Below, one piece after another: positions 16,548-25,736 of a stretch of 64,000 nucleotides of DNA (position 1 is the first letter of the stretch; every line of letters starts with the position of its first letter). Origin of the DNA: Vibrio hepatarius. Its GTDB lineage: Bacteria; Pseudomonadota; Gammaproteobacteria; Enterobacterales; Vibrionaceae. The stretch covers positions 1 to 64,000 of the forward strand of contig NZ_JAATOO010000023.1 of assembly GCF_011806575.1 (NCBI RefSeq). The letters are read 5' to 3'. Both the position numbers and the translations under genes were made by a program. Under the pieces are notes generated by a model. That model did no database searches. It was given only the letters and a program-made list of their open reading frames with translations, and had not been told where the DNA came from.

Positions 16548-17809
16548 TGACTAAAATCCTTATTCCTGCTGATTGTCTTGAAGTTACTGGCAACGTTCAG
16601 CAATGCTTGTTATTAGCAAGGGAACAAGGATTTATAGTCGATGATATTGAGTTGGGTGTAAGCCCGAGTCATACCATATTGGTATCTAAACAAAGCGATA
16701 CCATTGGCTTAGTGGCAGATCTGTATACAGATTTGCCTCCTTGTGTAAGCCAAGACTATTCATCCTCATATGCTCTTATCTATAACAGCAACTTACAGCT
16801 TTGTGATGACTTCGAGCAAGTGGAAGACACTGTCTACCTCGCTGTTGGCGATAAAGACCGTTACCTTGATATTTGGCATCACCAATTAACTGGTGAGACG
16901 CGCGCTTTGTCTTTCGGTCTAGCTAATGAAGCAGACAACTCGCTTCACCTTGCTTGGGTTGTTACTCTGCTTGCCCTCGATTTTCCGCTCGAAGACTGTC
17001 TGACGTTGGCGCGTGCGATGGGCAATGTTTCACGTGAAACATGGACGAATGACTACTCCCATTTTCCCATTCCGGTAATTGAAGATTCACGCTTAGGTAT
17101 CAAAGTTGGTTGGGGCGTGAATCAAGATAAGATCCAATTTCCGACCTTATCTAAACCTAGCCTAGGACTCTATCCTGTCGTTGATAGTGTCGATTGGATA
17201 GAACGCTTACTTAATCTAGGTGTGAAAACACTTCAACTTCGAATTAAGGATCCAGCGAAAGTTGACCTAGAGCTGCAAGTAAAGCGAGCTATAGAACTTG
17301 GCAGGCAATTTAAAGCTCAAGTATTTATTAATGACTATTGGCAATTGGCGATAGAGCATGGTGCTTACGGTGTTCACTTAGGGCAAGAAGATCTTGAAGA
17401 GTCTAACTTAAAACAGTTGAGTGATGCAGGCATCAGGCTTGGACTCTCGACACACGGTTATTACGAACTGTTGCGAATTGTTCAGATTGCACCGAGCTAT
17501 ATTGCTTTGGGACATATCTTTCCAACCACGACTAAGCAAATGCCCTCCAAACCTCAAGGTCTAGTCCGCTTGGCGTTGTATCAAAAACTCATCGATACCA
17601 TCCCTTATGGAAGTGAGGTCGGTGTGCCAACGGTTGCCATAGGTGGTATTGATCTCACCAATGCAAATGATGTTTGGCGATGCGGTGTATCGAGCTTAGC
17701 GGTTGTTAGAGCAATTACCTTGTCTAATGAACCACAAAAAGTGATTCAATCTTTTAACCAGATCATGGCCGCACATTCACTGAATCAGGAGCTGAGTTAT
17801 GTTGAGTGA
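16547..17809 (+). CDS. thiE: Thiamine-phosphate synthase ThiE with extra N-terminal domain (420 aa)
   Basis: The C-terminal half (about residues 205-410) is a ThiE TIM barrel: LGLYPVVDS, LQLRIKD, VFINDYW, GVHLGQEDL, LGLSTHG, GHIFPTTTK and VAIGGI. It joins HMP-PP to hydroxyethylthiazole phosphate. The first roughly 190 residues are not part of ThiE. Their end (LAWVVTLLALDFPLEDCLTLARAM) resembles the last helices of ThiD kinases, so this may be a degenerate ThiD-like domain. The catalytic ThiD residues are not evident, and no separate thiD is in the operon. The start ATG 16547 overlaps the thiC stop. A perfect parS site lies inside the gene at 17026-17041. Confidence 0.92.
   Translation: MTKILIPADCLEVTGNVQQCLLLAREQGFIVDDIELGVSPSHTILVSKQSDTIGLVADLYTDLPPCVSQDYSSSYALIYNSNLQLCDDFEQVEDTVYLAVGDKDRYLDIWHHQLTGETRALSFGLANEADNSLHLAWVVTLLALDFPLEDCLTLARAMGNVSRETWTNDYSHFPIPVIEDSRLGIKVGWGVNQDKIQFPTLSKPSLGLYPVVDSVDWIERLLNLGVKTLQLRIKDPAKVDLELQVKRAIELGRQFKAQVFINDYWQLAIEHGAYGVHLGQEDLEESNLKQLSDAGIRLGLSTHGYYELLRIVQIAPSYIALGHIFPTTTKQMPSKPQGLVRLALYQKLIDTIPYGSEVGVPTVAIGGIDLTNANDVWRCGVSSLAVVRAITLSNEPQKVIQSFNQIMAAHSLNQELSYVE
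17026..17041. promoter_or_regulatory. parS site, perfect 16-bp palindrome, inside thiE
   Basis: TGTTTCACGTGAAACA is the exact consensus bound by chromosomal ParB proteins. It is read through as codons for NVSRET within ThiE. A second exact copy is at 20680-20695. Confidence 0.9.
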
Positions 17810-18566
17810 TAGAGCATTTCTTAGATACCAACGACAAATTGCGTTGCCTGAAATTGGTGAGATTGGGCAGTCAAAGCTTAAACGTTCTTCAGTGCTGATT
17901 ATTGGTTGTGGTGGATTAGGAAGTGCCGCTGGAATGTATTTGGCCGCTGCTGGTATTGGTCAGCTCGTGATCAGCGATGATGATGTTGTCGAAACCAGCA
18001 ACTTACAGCGACAAGTGATATATCGCGCGAGCGATATTAACACCGCCAAAGTGGATGCAATGGCGAGTCAGATGCAAAGCATTAACGATGAGCTCAAAGT
18101 GAGAAAGCTGAATAAACGCCTGACTCAAGACCAACTCTATCTGGAAGTTATGATGGCGGATGTGGTACTAGATTGCAGTGATAACTTATCAACTCGCCAC
18201 ATGGTTAATCGTGTCTGCCAAAGTCAAGCGAAGCCTCTTATTTCAGGCTCAGCGATCGGCTGGCAGGGACAATTTGCTGTTTTTGATTTCGTAGAGTCTC
18301 AAACCGGCTGTTACCAGTGTTTAGTTCCTGAGGAAGCGGTTAACCGTCCAAACAAATGCAGCGAAAGCGGTATCCTTGGTCCGGTGGTAGGCACGATAGG
18401 TAACTACCAAGCGTTAGCAGCGTTGCAAGTCATCGCCTTAGATAAAGTCGGCTTTAAACCGAGAGAATTGCACCTTTTCGATGGCATGAGCCTTAAATGG
18501 CAGACCTTAACCATTAGACCTGACTCGGAATGTCGTGTTTGCGGTCAGTACCAAAAAGCGAGTTGA
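17799..18566 (+). CDS. thiF: Sulfur-carrier adenylyltransferase ThiF (255 aa)
   Basis: It adenylates the C-terminal glycine of ThiS as part of thiazole sulfur transfer. The nucleotide-binding loop GCGGLGSAAGMYLAAAG is near residue 37, followed by SNLQRQ with the E1-family arginine and DCSDN. Two Cys pairs (CYQC and CRVC) form the zinc site. The start overlaps the end of thiE by 11 bases. The length is typical of the MoeB/ThiF family. Confidence 0.95.
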   Translation: MLSDRAFLRYQRQIALPEIGEIGQSKLKRSSVLIIGCGGLGSAAGMYLAAAGIGQLVISDDDVVETSNLQRQVIYRASDINTAKVDAMASQMQSINDELKVRKLNKRLTQDQLYLEVMMADVVLDCSDNLSTRHMVNRVCQSQAKPLISGSAIGWQGQFAVFDFVESQTGCYQCLVPEEAVNRPNKCSESGILGPVVGTIGNYQALAALQVIALDKVGFKPRELHLFDGMSLKWQTLTIRPDSECRVCGQYQKAS

Positions 18567-18569
18567 AGT

Positions 18570-18779
18570 ATGGAAACTGTGCGAATTTTAATAAATGACC
18601 AAACTCATCACGTGCAGCGTAATAGCTCGCTATCGGTGATCATTGAGCAACTTTCATTACCTGCGTTAGGCTGCGTATTTGCCATTAACAATACGGTGAT
18701 ACCTCGTAGTGAGTGGTCGAGTACTCACTTAAACGAAGGTGATGCTATCTCACTCTTTCAAGCCATCGCAGGAGGGTAA
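18570..18779 (+). CDS. thiS: Sulfur carrier protein ThiS (69 aa)
   Basis: A ubiquitin-like sulfur carrier ending in the required Gly-Gly (FQAIAGG). ThiF activates its C-terminus and it donates sulfur to ThiG. It follows thiF by 3 bases and precedes thiG by 4. Confidence 0.95.
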   Translation: METVRILINDQTHHVQRNSSLSVIIEQLSLPALGCVFAINNTVIPRSEWSSTHLNEGDAISLFQAIAGG

Positions 18780-18783
18780 TCGG

Positions 18784-19548
18784 ATGCTGACGATTGCTAA
18801 TAAAACATTTCAGTCACGCCTATTTACTGGTACGGGCAAATTTGCCAATAGTCGAGTAATGGTCGATTCAATTAAAGCGTCAGGCTCTCAACTGTCTACG
18901 ATGGCACTCAAACGTGTCGATGTGAATAACCAGCAAGATGATATTCTCAAACCGATTATCGATATGGGTGTTGATTTACTGCCGAATACCTCGGGTGCCA
19001 AAAATGCTAAGGACGCAATTTTCGCTGCGCATCTTGCACGCGAAGCGCTTGAAACCAATTGGCTTAAATTGGAAATTCACCCTGATCCGAAATACCTGAT
19101 GCCAGACCCAATCGAGACTTTATCTGCGGCAGAGCAATTGGTGAAAGATGGCTTTATTGTATTGCCATATTGTCATGCGGATCCGGTTTTATGTAAGCGT
19201 TTGGAGGAAGTTGGCTGTGCGGGAGTCATGCCACTAGGCGCGCCAATTGGATCCAACAAAGGGATCGTGTCTCATGATTTTATCGAGATCATCATCGACC
19301 AAGCTAAGATTCCGGTGATTGTTGATGCGGGAATTGGCGCACCTTCTCATGCAGCGAGAGCGATGGAGATGGGGGCTGATGCGGTACTTGTTAATACGGC
19401 TATCGCGGCTGCGGCGGATCCTATTGCCATGGCAACAGCGTTCAAACTGGCGGTGGAAGCGGGGAGAACGGCCTATGAAGCGGGCTTAGCGGGCAAGGTT
19501 TCACACGCCGTCGCATCGAGCCCATTGACTTCGTTTCTTGATAACTAA
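18784..19548 (+). CDS. thiG: Thiazole synthase ThiG (254 aa)
   Basis: It forms the thiazole phosphate ring from deoxyxylulose phosphate, ThiS thiocarboxylate and dehydroglycine. The TIM-barrel signatures are RLFTGTGKF, LPNTSGAKNAKDA, KLEIHPDPKYLMPD, VMPLGAPIGSNKG and VDAGIGAPSHA. ATG 18784 is chosen: GGAGGG before it overlaps the thiS end, and an upstream in-frame extension lies inside thiS. Length matches the family. Confidence 0.97.
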   Translation: MLTIANKTFQSRLFTGTGKFANSRVMVDSIKASGSQLSTMALKRVDVNNQQDDILKPIIDMGVDLLPNTSGAKNAKDAIFAAHLAREALETNWLKLEIHPDPKYLMPDPIETLSAAEQLVKDGFIVLPYCHADPVLCKRLEEVGCAGVMPLGAPIGSNKGIVSHDFIEIIIDQAKIPVIVDAGIGAPSHAARAMEMGADAVLVNTAIAAAADPIAMATAFKLAVEAGRTAYEAGLAGKVSHAVASSPLTSFLDN

Positions 19549-19562
19549 GGTGAGAGGTGAAC

Positions 19563-20675
19563 ATGAGTTTCGTCGAGCACTTTAAACAGTTGAATTGGGA
19601 CGACGTGTCTATCTCAATCAACAGTAAAACAGCTGCGGATGTCGAGCGCGCCCTGAGTAAGCCTAAACGTGATTTGGAAGACTTCAAAGCGCTGATCTCT
19701 CCGGCGGCTGAAGGTTGTCTTGAGCAAATGGCGCAGCAGTCATTTGCTCTAACGCGTAAGCGATTTGGTAATACCATGTCGCTTTATATTCCTTTGTACT
19801 TATCTAACCTATGTGCCAATGCTTGTACGTATTGTGGCTTTTCGATGGAAAACCGTATTAAGCGTAGAACGCTTAATCAACAAGAGATCGATGCTGAAAT
19901 TGCTGCTATTAAACAAATGAAGTTTGATAGCGTATTGTTGGTGACCGGTGAGCACGAAACCAAAGTAGGGATGAACTACTTCCGCACCGTGTTACCGCAG
20001 ATCAAGCAACACTTTAATTATCTTGCGATGGAGGTTCAGCCGCTTAAGCAAGAAGAGTACGCAGAGTTGAAAAGCTTAGGCTTAGACGCGGTTATGGTTT
20101 ATCAAGAAACGTATCATCCATCGACGTACGCGCAACATCACTTACGCGGTAATAAGATGGATTTTGAGTTTCGTCTTGAAACCCCTGACCGGCTTGCAAA
20201 AGCTGGGATAGATAAGATTGGTATCGGTGCGTTAATTGGGTTGGAGGATTGGCGTACCGATTGCTTCTTTACCGCTGCGCACCTGGATTACTTGGAGCGT
20301 ACCTACTGGCAAACTCGTTACTCGATTTCGTTTCCACGTTTAAGACCGTGTGCGGGTGCATTGCAACCTAAATCGGTGATGAGCGATAAGCAACTGGTAC
20401 AACTAATTTGCGCTTATCGATTGCTGAACCCGGAAGTTGAGCTGTCTCTTTCTACACGAGAATCACCCGAGTTTCGTGATAATGTACTGCCACTTGGAAT
20501 TACTTCTATGTCGGCGGCATCAAAAACTCAACCGGGCGGTTACGCCAACAATGACGTTGAACTGGAGCAGTTTGAGATCAGTGATGAACGAAGTGCTGCA
20601 TCGGTCGAATCAATGATTCGTTCAAGAGGGTTTGATCCGGTATGGCGAGATTGGCATTCGGCATATTCCGGTTAA
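19563..20675 (+). CDS. thiH: 2-iminoacetate synthase ThiH (370 aa)
   Basis: A radical-SAM tyrosine lyase that supplies dehydroglycine to ThiG. The [4Fe-4S]-binding motif is CANACTYC (CX3CX2C), with the biotin/thiamine-synthase C-terminal region after it. ATG 19563 is used, with GAGAGG at 19552-19557; an in-frame GTG at 19557 overlaps that site. It is the last gene of the thi operon, followed by a parS site and a strong terminator. Its presence, rather than a ThiO oxidase, points to the tyrosine-dependent route. Confidence 0.96.
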   Translation: MSFVEHFKQLNWDDVSISINSKTAADVERALSKPKRDLEDFKALISPAAEGCLEQMAQQSFALTRKRFGNTMSLYIPLYLSNLCANACTYCGFSMENRIKRRTLNQQEIDAEIAAIKQMKFDSVLLVTGEHETKVGMNYFRTVLPQIKQHFNYLAMEVQPLKQEEYAELKSLGLDAVMVYQETYHPSTYAQHHLRGNKMDFEFRLETPDRLAKAGIDKIGIGALIGLEDWRTDCFFTAAHLDYLERTYWQTRYSISFPRLRPCAGALQPKSVMSDKQLVQLICAYRLLNPEVELSLSTRESPEFRDNVLPLGITSMSAASKTQPGGYANNDVELEQFEISDERSAASVESMIRSRGFDPVWRDWHSAYSG

Positions 20676-20679
20676 TTAG

Positions 20680-20695
20680 TGTTTCACGTGAAACA
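20680..20695. promoter_or_regulatory. parS site, perfect palindrome, after thiH
   Basis: An exact TGTTTCACGTGAAACA lies in the short gap between the thiH stop and its terminator. It is 3.65 kb from the copy in thiE, the spacing range of clustered origin-proximal ParB sites. Confidence 0.92.
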
Positions 20696-20698
20696 TAA

Positions 20699-20730
20699 AA
20701 AAGGGATTGATGTACTCATCAATCCCTTTT
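20699..20730. terminator. Bidirectional terminator between thiH and aminopeptidase
   Basis: The stem AAAAGGGATTGATG / CATCAATCCCTTTT gives a T run on both strands and serves the two convergent genes. Confidence 0.92.
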
Positions 20731-20753
20731 GTTTATCTAAAATAGAGCAAGTC

Positions 20754-22544
20754 TTAGTTATGGACTAGCGGTTGTGTTGCTGTACGTAACCAGTCTTTGA
20801 CCTCACCTTCGACTAATGGGCTAATGTCGTCCCATACTTTTTGATGGTAGTCGTTCAGCCACGCTAACTCAGGGCGAGTGAGCATATCGACATTGATGTT
20901 ACGTGTATCGATAGGGCAACGAGTGAGTGACTCAAACGCCAATACAGGGAAGTCACCTTGGGTTGCTTGTTCGACCACAAGCTCAAGATTTTCAATACGG
21001 ATACCAAATGCGTCCGCTCGGTAGTAGCCAGGCTCGTTAGATAGCACCATGCCTTCAACGAGTGGTACATCGATTTGGCGCTTAGAAATACTCGCAGGCC
21101 CTTCGTGTACACTTAAGAAGTGACCGACGCCGTGGCCTGTACCATGGTCATAATCGTAACCTTCAGCCCATAAATGTTGACGAGCGAGTGTATCGATTTG
21201 ATAGCCGCGAGTACCTTTCGGGAAGCGTGCGCGAGCGACACCGATATGACCTTTTAGCGCCAAGGTGAACTGTTTGATCATCTCTTCGCTCGGTTGTCCA
21301 ATAGCGATAGTACGCGTGATATCGGTAGTACCATCCAGATACTGACCGCCTGAGTCCACCAAGTAAAGCGTGTTCATTTCTAGCTGGCCCGGTGTTGGCT
21401 GGTTTTCGTGATTGTAGTGGCACATCGCGGCGTTGCTTCCCGCAGCTGAAATGGTGTCAAAGCTTAAGTCCATTAACGTCGGGTCTTGTTTACGGAAGCT
21501 CTCTAACTTATCAGAAAGGGTGGCTTCGTCGTGCAGTCGATGATTTGCTACTTCACTATCCAACCAGCATAGGAACTTGCTCATCGCGACACCATCGCGA
21601 ATGTGACATGCCTTCATTCCGGCAATCTCAACTGAGTTCTTCGCGGCTTTTGGCATTAGGCAAGGGTCGGCTGAGCTAATTACAGTAGCGCCAGCATTTT
21701 GCAGCACGAGTTTGAACCAAGCGTTGCTGATTGCAGGGTCAACCAAAACGTTTTTGCCAGTTAATGCTTCTAAGCGAGTTTGTAGTTGCTCTGGTGCGAA
21801 GACGGAAAGCCCTGAGCCGACGTGAGCTTCAAACTCTGCTGGTAGGCGTGCTGGGTCGAGGAAAAACTCCACGCTCGCATCGCTATGTAGGATTGCATGC
21901 GATAGCAATACCGGTAGGCGCGAAACATCCAAACCGCGGACATTAAGCAGCCAACAGATGGAGTCGAGCGCGGTAATGACTGCGCTGTCTGCGCCAGCTT
22001 GTTTAATCAGTTTAGCGATTTCTTGGCGTTTGCTTTCGCTCGATTGGCCCACAGATTCAGTGGGCATTAAGCGAACATCTGAAACCATAGGCGCTGGACG
22101 ATCATGCCAAATCTGATCGATTGGGTTGATATCCAGTACTTTGAGTTCGATAGAACCAGCCAGTTTTCCTTGTGCTGCGTTGAGCCAAGATGCACTGTGC
22201 ATGCGTGGGTCTATCGCTAGGTTTGAACCAGAAGCTAAATTCTGTGTAATCCAGTCTAAAGCGGGTTCTTCAATTAAGTGGCGGTATTCAAATAACTCGG
22301 CAGGTACCTGTTTGGTTACTTGAACGGTATAACGACCGTCAACAAAGATCGCTGCTTTATCTTGCGTAATCACCGCAGCACCTGCAGAGCCAGTAAAACC
22401 AGTCAACCAGAGCAAACGTTCATTGTGTGCAGGCACGTATTCGCCAAGGTATTCGTCCTCATGCGGAACGAGTAAAGCATCGATGTTGTTCTGAGCAAGC
22501 CATTCCCTAATGGCTGTCAGTCTTTGTTCTGTCGTAGTTAGCAT
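20754..22544 (-). CDS. Xaa-Pro aminopeptidase P, M24B family (596 aa)
   Basis: A cytoplasmic metallopeptidase that removes N-terminal residues before proline. It has two creatinase-like N-terminal domains and a C-terminal pita-bread catalytic domain. Metal ligands are visible as LVDSG and TTDITRT (two Asp), HGTGHGVGHFLSVHEGP (His), LSNEPGYY (Glu) and IRIENLELV (Glu). At 596 residues it is the long three-domain form, like eukaryotic cytosolic APP, rather than the roughly 440-residue E. coli PepP. It is convergent with thiH. Confidence 0.93.
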   Translation of the reverse strand: MLTTTEQRLTAIREWLAQNNIDALLVPHEDEYLGEYVPAHNERLLWLTGFTGSAGAAVITQDKAAIFVDGRYTVQVTKQVPAELFEYRHLIEEPALDWITQNLASGSNLAIDPRMHSASWLNAAQGKLAGSIELKVLDINPIDQIWHDRPAPMVSDVRLMPTESVGQSSESKRQEIAKLIKQAGADSAVITALDSICWLLNVRGLDVSRLPVLLSHAILHSDASVEFFLDPARLPAEFEAHVGSGLSVFAPEQLQTRLEALTGKNVLVDPAISNAWFKLVLQNAGATVISSADPCLMPKAAKNSVEIAGMKACHIRDGVAMSKFLCWLDSEVANHRLHDEATLSDKLESFRKQDPTLMDLSFDTISAAGSNAAMCHYNHENQPTPGQLEMNTLYLVDSGGQYLDGTTDITRTIAIGQPSEEMIKQFTLALKGHIGVARARFPKGTRGYQIDTLARQHLWAEGYDYDHGTGHGVGHFLSVHEGPASISKRQIDVPLVEGMVLSNEPGYYRADAFGIRIENLELVVEQATQGDFPVLAFESLTRCPIDTRNINVDMLTRPELAWLNDYHQKVWDDISPLVEGEVKDWLRTATQPLVHN

Positions 22545-22630
22545 CTGTTAATCCTTCAATAGGTGTAGAGCGTCCATTCTGTACTGCGGACGATGGAGAT
22601 AAGCTACTCTTTTTAATCTATGGCTGCAAA

Positions 22631-23572
22631 TTATCTCAAGAGGGTGGTTTTTTCAGTAATCATCTGCCTTATCCAAGATAGAGCAGGATCATTCTCTCTG
22701 TCTCTATGCCAAAACAGAGTATATGCCATCGGCGGAAACTCAATTGGCAGTGGTAGTACCGCTAACCCAAGTTGCTCTGATGCCAACTCGACAAAATGGC
22801 TGGGCGCGGTAAAGATAAAGTCCGTATAGGAACATAAGCTTGCTGCACTGTTAAAGTCGGGAACGGTGATCGCGATATCACGTTCATGCCCGTTGTCCGC
22901 CAATCGATAATCGAGTAGCCAGCGGTCGTTGCCGTCACAGCGTACTTGAACATGTCGGTAGGAGAGATAGCTTGATAAATCCCAGGGTTTGGTAAGTGCG
23001 GGATGGTCACTTCGCACCAAACACTTTTGTGTATCGCGATAGATTTCCTGCTCGCAGATATCATTGGGTGGTAATAAGGTCAGCTTGGCGTCGTTGATGT
23101 CAATGTCTTTACCCGTTAGCCCGAGATCGAGCTCGCCACGTTGCAGCATCTTAAAAGTATTGTCTGTCCATGAATGTGTGCTGATGGTGACGCCTGGTGC
23201 TTGCTGAAATATTGCTGGTAAGAAGTGAGGCAGTATCAGCGGATAAACACTTTCAACGGTCGCCATTTGAAAACGATAGCTGCTGGTTTGTGGAGAAAAG
23301 GTTTCCGGCTGGGTAATTTGCTCTAGTTGATTGATCAATATGTCGAGCTTGGGCTTTAGGAATAGTGCCTTTGGTGTTGGTGTTAAACCGTGCGAATGAC
23401 GGACAAAAAGAGGGTCATCAAACTGAGTGCGAAGTTTGGCGAGATTTTTACTCACCGCCGATTGGCTTAAGCACAAACGGTGAGCGGTGCGTGTGACATT
23501 GAGTTCTTCTAAAAGCACTTTTAAGCAAACGAGCAAGTTAATATCGACTCTGACCAGCTTTTCGAGATTCAT
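22631..23572 (-). CDS. LysR-family transcriptional regulator (313 aa)
   Basis: The N-terminal winged helix-turn-helix is about residues 8-67 (DINLLVCLKVLLEELNVTRT, then HRLCLSQSAVSKNLAKLR). A periplasmic-binding-like effector domain follows. It is transcribed away from the MFS transporter at 23679 across a gap of about 100 bases, the classic LysR arrangement in which the regulator controls the divergent gene. The effector is unknown. Confidence 0.92.
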   Translation of the reverse strand: MNLEKLVRVDINLLVCLKVLLEELNVTRTAHRLCLSQSAVSKNLAKLRTQFDDPLFVRHSHGLTPTPKALFLKPKLDILINQLEQITQPETFSPQTSSYRFQMATVESVYPLILPHFLPAIFQQAPGVTISTHSWTDNTFKMLQRGELDLGLTGKDIDINDAKLTLLPPNDICEQEIYRDTQKCLVRSDHPALTKPWDLSSYLSYRHVQVRCDGNDRWLLDYRLADNGHERDIAITVPDFNSAASLCSYTDFIFTAPSHFVELASEQLGLAVLPLPIEFPPMAYTLFWHRDRENDPALSWIRQMITEKTTLLR

Positions 23573-23678
23573 GTGAGTTTCCTGTGTGGAATATCTTTAA
23601 TGATGAATAGTCATTGGTTGGCATATCTAAATGTATCCTACAATACGCATAATTTCATTCGTTATTGTGGAGACACCA

Positions 23679-24875
23679 GTGCAAACCCCTCAACCAGCCG
23701 CGCATGGCAGAACTCAGCTTGTTCTGCTGACATTATTGGTGCTATTCAGCCCACTTGCCATTGATATCTATCTACCGGCATTACCGCTGATCTCGGCTGC
23801 GTTTCACGTGGAACACGCACTGGCACAAGATACGATTACATGGTTCTTATTCGCGATGGGTGTCGGTCAATTGTTTGCCGGTCCTTTGGCGGATAAATAC
23901 GGACGTCGAACTGTTGCATTGGGTGGTATCACGATCTACGCGTTGAGCGCTTTATTGGCGTGGAGTGCTCAAAACATCGAGTGGTTGTTGATATCACGTT
24001 TGCTACAAGGCTTAGGTGCGTGCGCGACATCGGTAGCAGCCTTTGCAACAGTTCGCGATATTTTCGGTCCGCAGAAAAGCGGCAAGATGATCAGTTACCT
24101 AAATGGTGCGATTTGTTTTATCCCGGCACTAGCCCCAATACTAGGCAGCTGGTTGACTCAGCAATTTGATTGGCGAGCAAACTTCAGCTTCCTCGCTGGC
24201 TTTGCAAGTATTTCACTGGTGGCTATGGTTGTGTTTATGAAAGAAACCAACCCAGCGCCAAGTACAGAGCCAGTATTCCGCCCAAGTCGTTATTTGGCTG
24301 TGCTGAAAACACCATCGTTTGTATTCCACGCTTCTCTTTGTCTATTGGCGATGGCAGTGATTCTGGCTTACGTAACATCGGCTCCTGTGGTGCTAATGGA
24401 AAATTACGGCCTGACGATGAATGAGTTCAGCATGTGGTTTGGCGTTAACGCCATCTTCAATATCATCGCTTGTATGCTGGCGCCTAAACTGATGGATAAA
24501 TACGGTACTCACGCAACGCTAGTGACCGGTATTGTCACTTTGGCGTTAGGTGGCATCGTGATGTTATTGCTCGCTCAGGAGCAAACAGCTTTGGCATTTA
24601 TGACGCCAATTTTCTTGTCTTCGGTAGGTTTTGCGCTGATTTTGGGTGCGGCAGCTGGCAAGGCGTTAGCCCCATTTGGTGACAAAGCAGGGACAGCGGC
24701 GGCATTGCTGGGCTTGTTCCAAATGAGTGGATCAGGATTGCTAGTGGGTACTGTGCAGCGTTTTGGTATGGAGCCGCAAACCATGATTGCGACACATATG
24801 CTTATCGTCGTGCCAGGTCTATTGATCTTGATGAGTAAGAGTGGCAGAAGTTGGCACAGCGCGACGGTTCATTAA
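23679..24875 (+). CDS. Bcr/CflA-type MFS drug transporter (398 aa)
   Basis: An inner-membrane major facilitator with 12 hydrophobic segments. The motif DIYLPALP in helix 1 is typical of the Bcr/CflA drug-resistance subfamily, and GPLADKYGRR is the loop 2-3 MFS motif A. GTG 23679 is chosen because TGGAG at 23668-23672 precedes it and the protein then starts MQTPQ; an ATG 48 bases upstream lacks a ribosome site. It is probably regulated by the divergent LysR gene. The substrate is unknown. Confidence 0.9.
   Translation: MQTPQPAAHGRTQLVLLTLLVLFSPLAIDIYLPALPLISAAFHVEHALAQDTITWFLFAMGVGQLFAGPLADKYGRRTVALGGITIYALSALLAWSAQNIEWLLISRLLQGLGACATSVAAFATVRDIFGPQKSGKMISYLNGAICFIPALAPILGSWLTQQFDWRANFSFLAGFASISLVAMVVFMKETNPAPSTEPVFRPSRYLAVLKTPSFVFHASLCLLAMAVILAYVTSAPVVLMENYGLTMNEFSMWFGVNAIFNIIACMLAPKLMDKYGTHATLVTGIVTLALGGIVMLLLAQEQTALAFMTPIFLSSVGFALILGAAAGKALAPFGDKAGTAAALLGLFQMSGSGLLVGTVQRFGMEPQTMIATHMLIVVPGLLILMSKSGRSWHSATVH
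23810..23825. promoter_or_regulatory. Near-match to parS (14/16)
   Basis: CGTTTCACGTGGAACA, inside the MFS gene, differs from the parS consensus at two positions. With the two perfect sites 3 and 6.8 kb to the left it could be a third, weaker ParB site. Confidence 0.45.
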
Positions 24876-24956
24876 CGAGTTATTTACTTTGAAGCATGCG
24901 GAAAACGATGTATATTTGAGCTCCTTTCCTTAAAAAATTATGGATCAATAATAAAG

Positions 24957-25241
24957 ATGTCGATGACAACTTATGAGATGGCTCGTGTCCTGGAACAACT
25001 AGAAGACTCTCCAGAAAAGATTATGTTTGGCAAACTGCTTAACGAGCTTGGTAACCAGAGTGGCGAACGCATCCGCAGCGCGGCGAAACAAGTGCCATTA
25101 CATATGTTGCGTGACATTGTTTACCAGTTCCAGCAAGTGATTGAAGATCGCAAAGGGGAACAGGTAGAGCTAATGGCACAAGCCATTACTGAGCAAGGCA
25201 TTTCAGCAGAAGAGCTGAAACAGTACCTCGAATCTCGTTAA
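24957..25241 (+). CDS. tsrA: Small regulator, TsrA-like (94 aa)
   Basis: A helical, charged 94-residue protein with a long amphipathic central helix (RIRSAAKQVPLHMLRDIVYQ). The gene order here (aminopeptidase P, LysR, MFS, then this gene) matches Vibrio cholerae VC0067-VC0070. There VC0070 is TsrA, a distant H-NS-like repressor of type VI secretion and other genes. The assignment rests on size and context plus general resemblance, not an alignment. It has its own terminator. Confidence 0.6.
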   Translation: MSMTTYEMARVLEQLEDSPEKIMFGKLLNELGNQSGERIRSAAKQVPLHMLRDIVYQFQQVIEDRKGEQVELMAQAITEQGISAEELKQYLESR

Positions 25242-25242
25242 T

Positions 25243-25270
25243 AAAAAGACTCGCCATGGCGAGTCTTTTT
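25243..25270. terminator. Bidirectional terminator between tsrA-like gene and asnC
   Basis: A perfect palindrome: AAAAAGACTCGCCA followed by TGGCGAGTCTTTTT. It serves the convergent genes on both sides. Confidence 0.93.
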
Positions 25271-25271
25271 A

Positions 25272-25736
25272 TTATGGGTTTACATTGCGGTTGATTGGGT
25301 TTTGCAGTGAGATAAGCGTCTCCGTCGATTGCACTTCATCAATCGCCTGCAACTTATCAATCAACACGTATTGAAGTTCTTCTATCGAGCGACACATCAG
25401 TTTGACGAAGATGTTGTACGCGCCCGTCGTGTAATACGCTTCAACCACTTCTTCTAATGCGTTGAGCTTTTCAAGCGCTGAGTGATAATCGCGTGCAGCG
25501 TTTAAGTTGATGCCAATAAAACAACACACGTCGTAACCGAGCTTTTTGGTATCAACGATCACTTCCGTGCCTTGGATGATATCGGCCGCTTTCATTTTTT
25601 CGATCCGAACGTGAATGGTCGCAGGGCTGACGTCAAACTGTTTGGCCATTTCCGCGTAAGGTGTGCGCGCGTCTTCCATTAGTGTTTTGAGTATGGCGCG
25701 ATCCAAATCGTCCATTTTTGTATTGTGCGCGTACAT
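25272..25736 (-). CDS. asnC: AsnC transcriptional regulator (154 aa)
   Basis: An Lrp/AsnC-family regulator that in E. coli responds to asparagine and activates asnA. The N-terminal helix-turn-helix contains ARTPYAEMAKQFDVSPATIH, and a RAM ligand-binding domain follows. Long stretches agree with E. coli AsnC, for example LGYDVCCFIGI, VVEAYYTTGAYNIF, MCRSIEELQ and QSTETLISLQNPI. No asnA gene lies beside it in this window. Confidence 0.92.
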   Translation of the reverse strand: MYAHNTKMDDLDRAILKTLMEDARTPYAEMAKQFDVSPATIHVRIEKMKAADIIQGTEVIVDTKKLGYDVCCFIGINLNAARDYHSALEKLNALEEVVEAYYTTGAYNIFVKLMCRSIEELQYVLIDKLQAIDEVQSTETLISLQNPINRNVNP

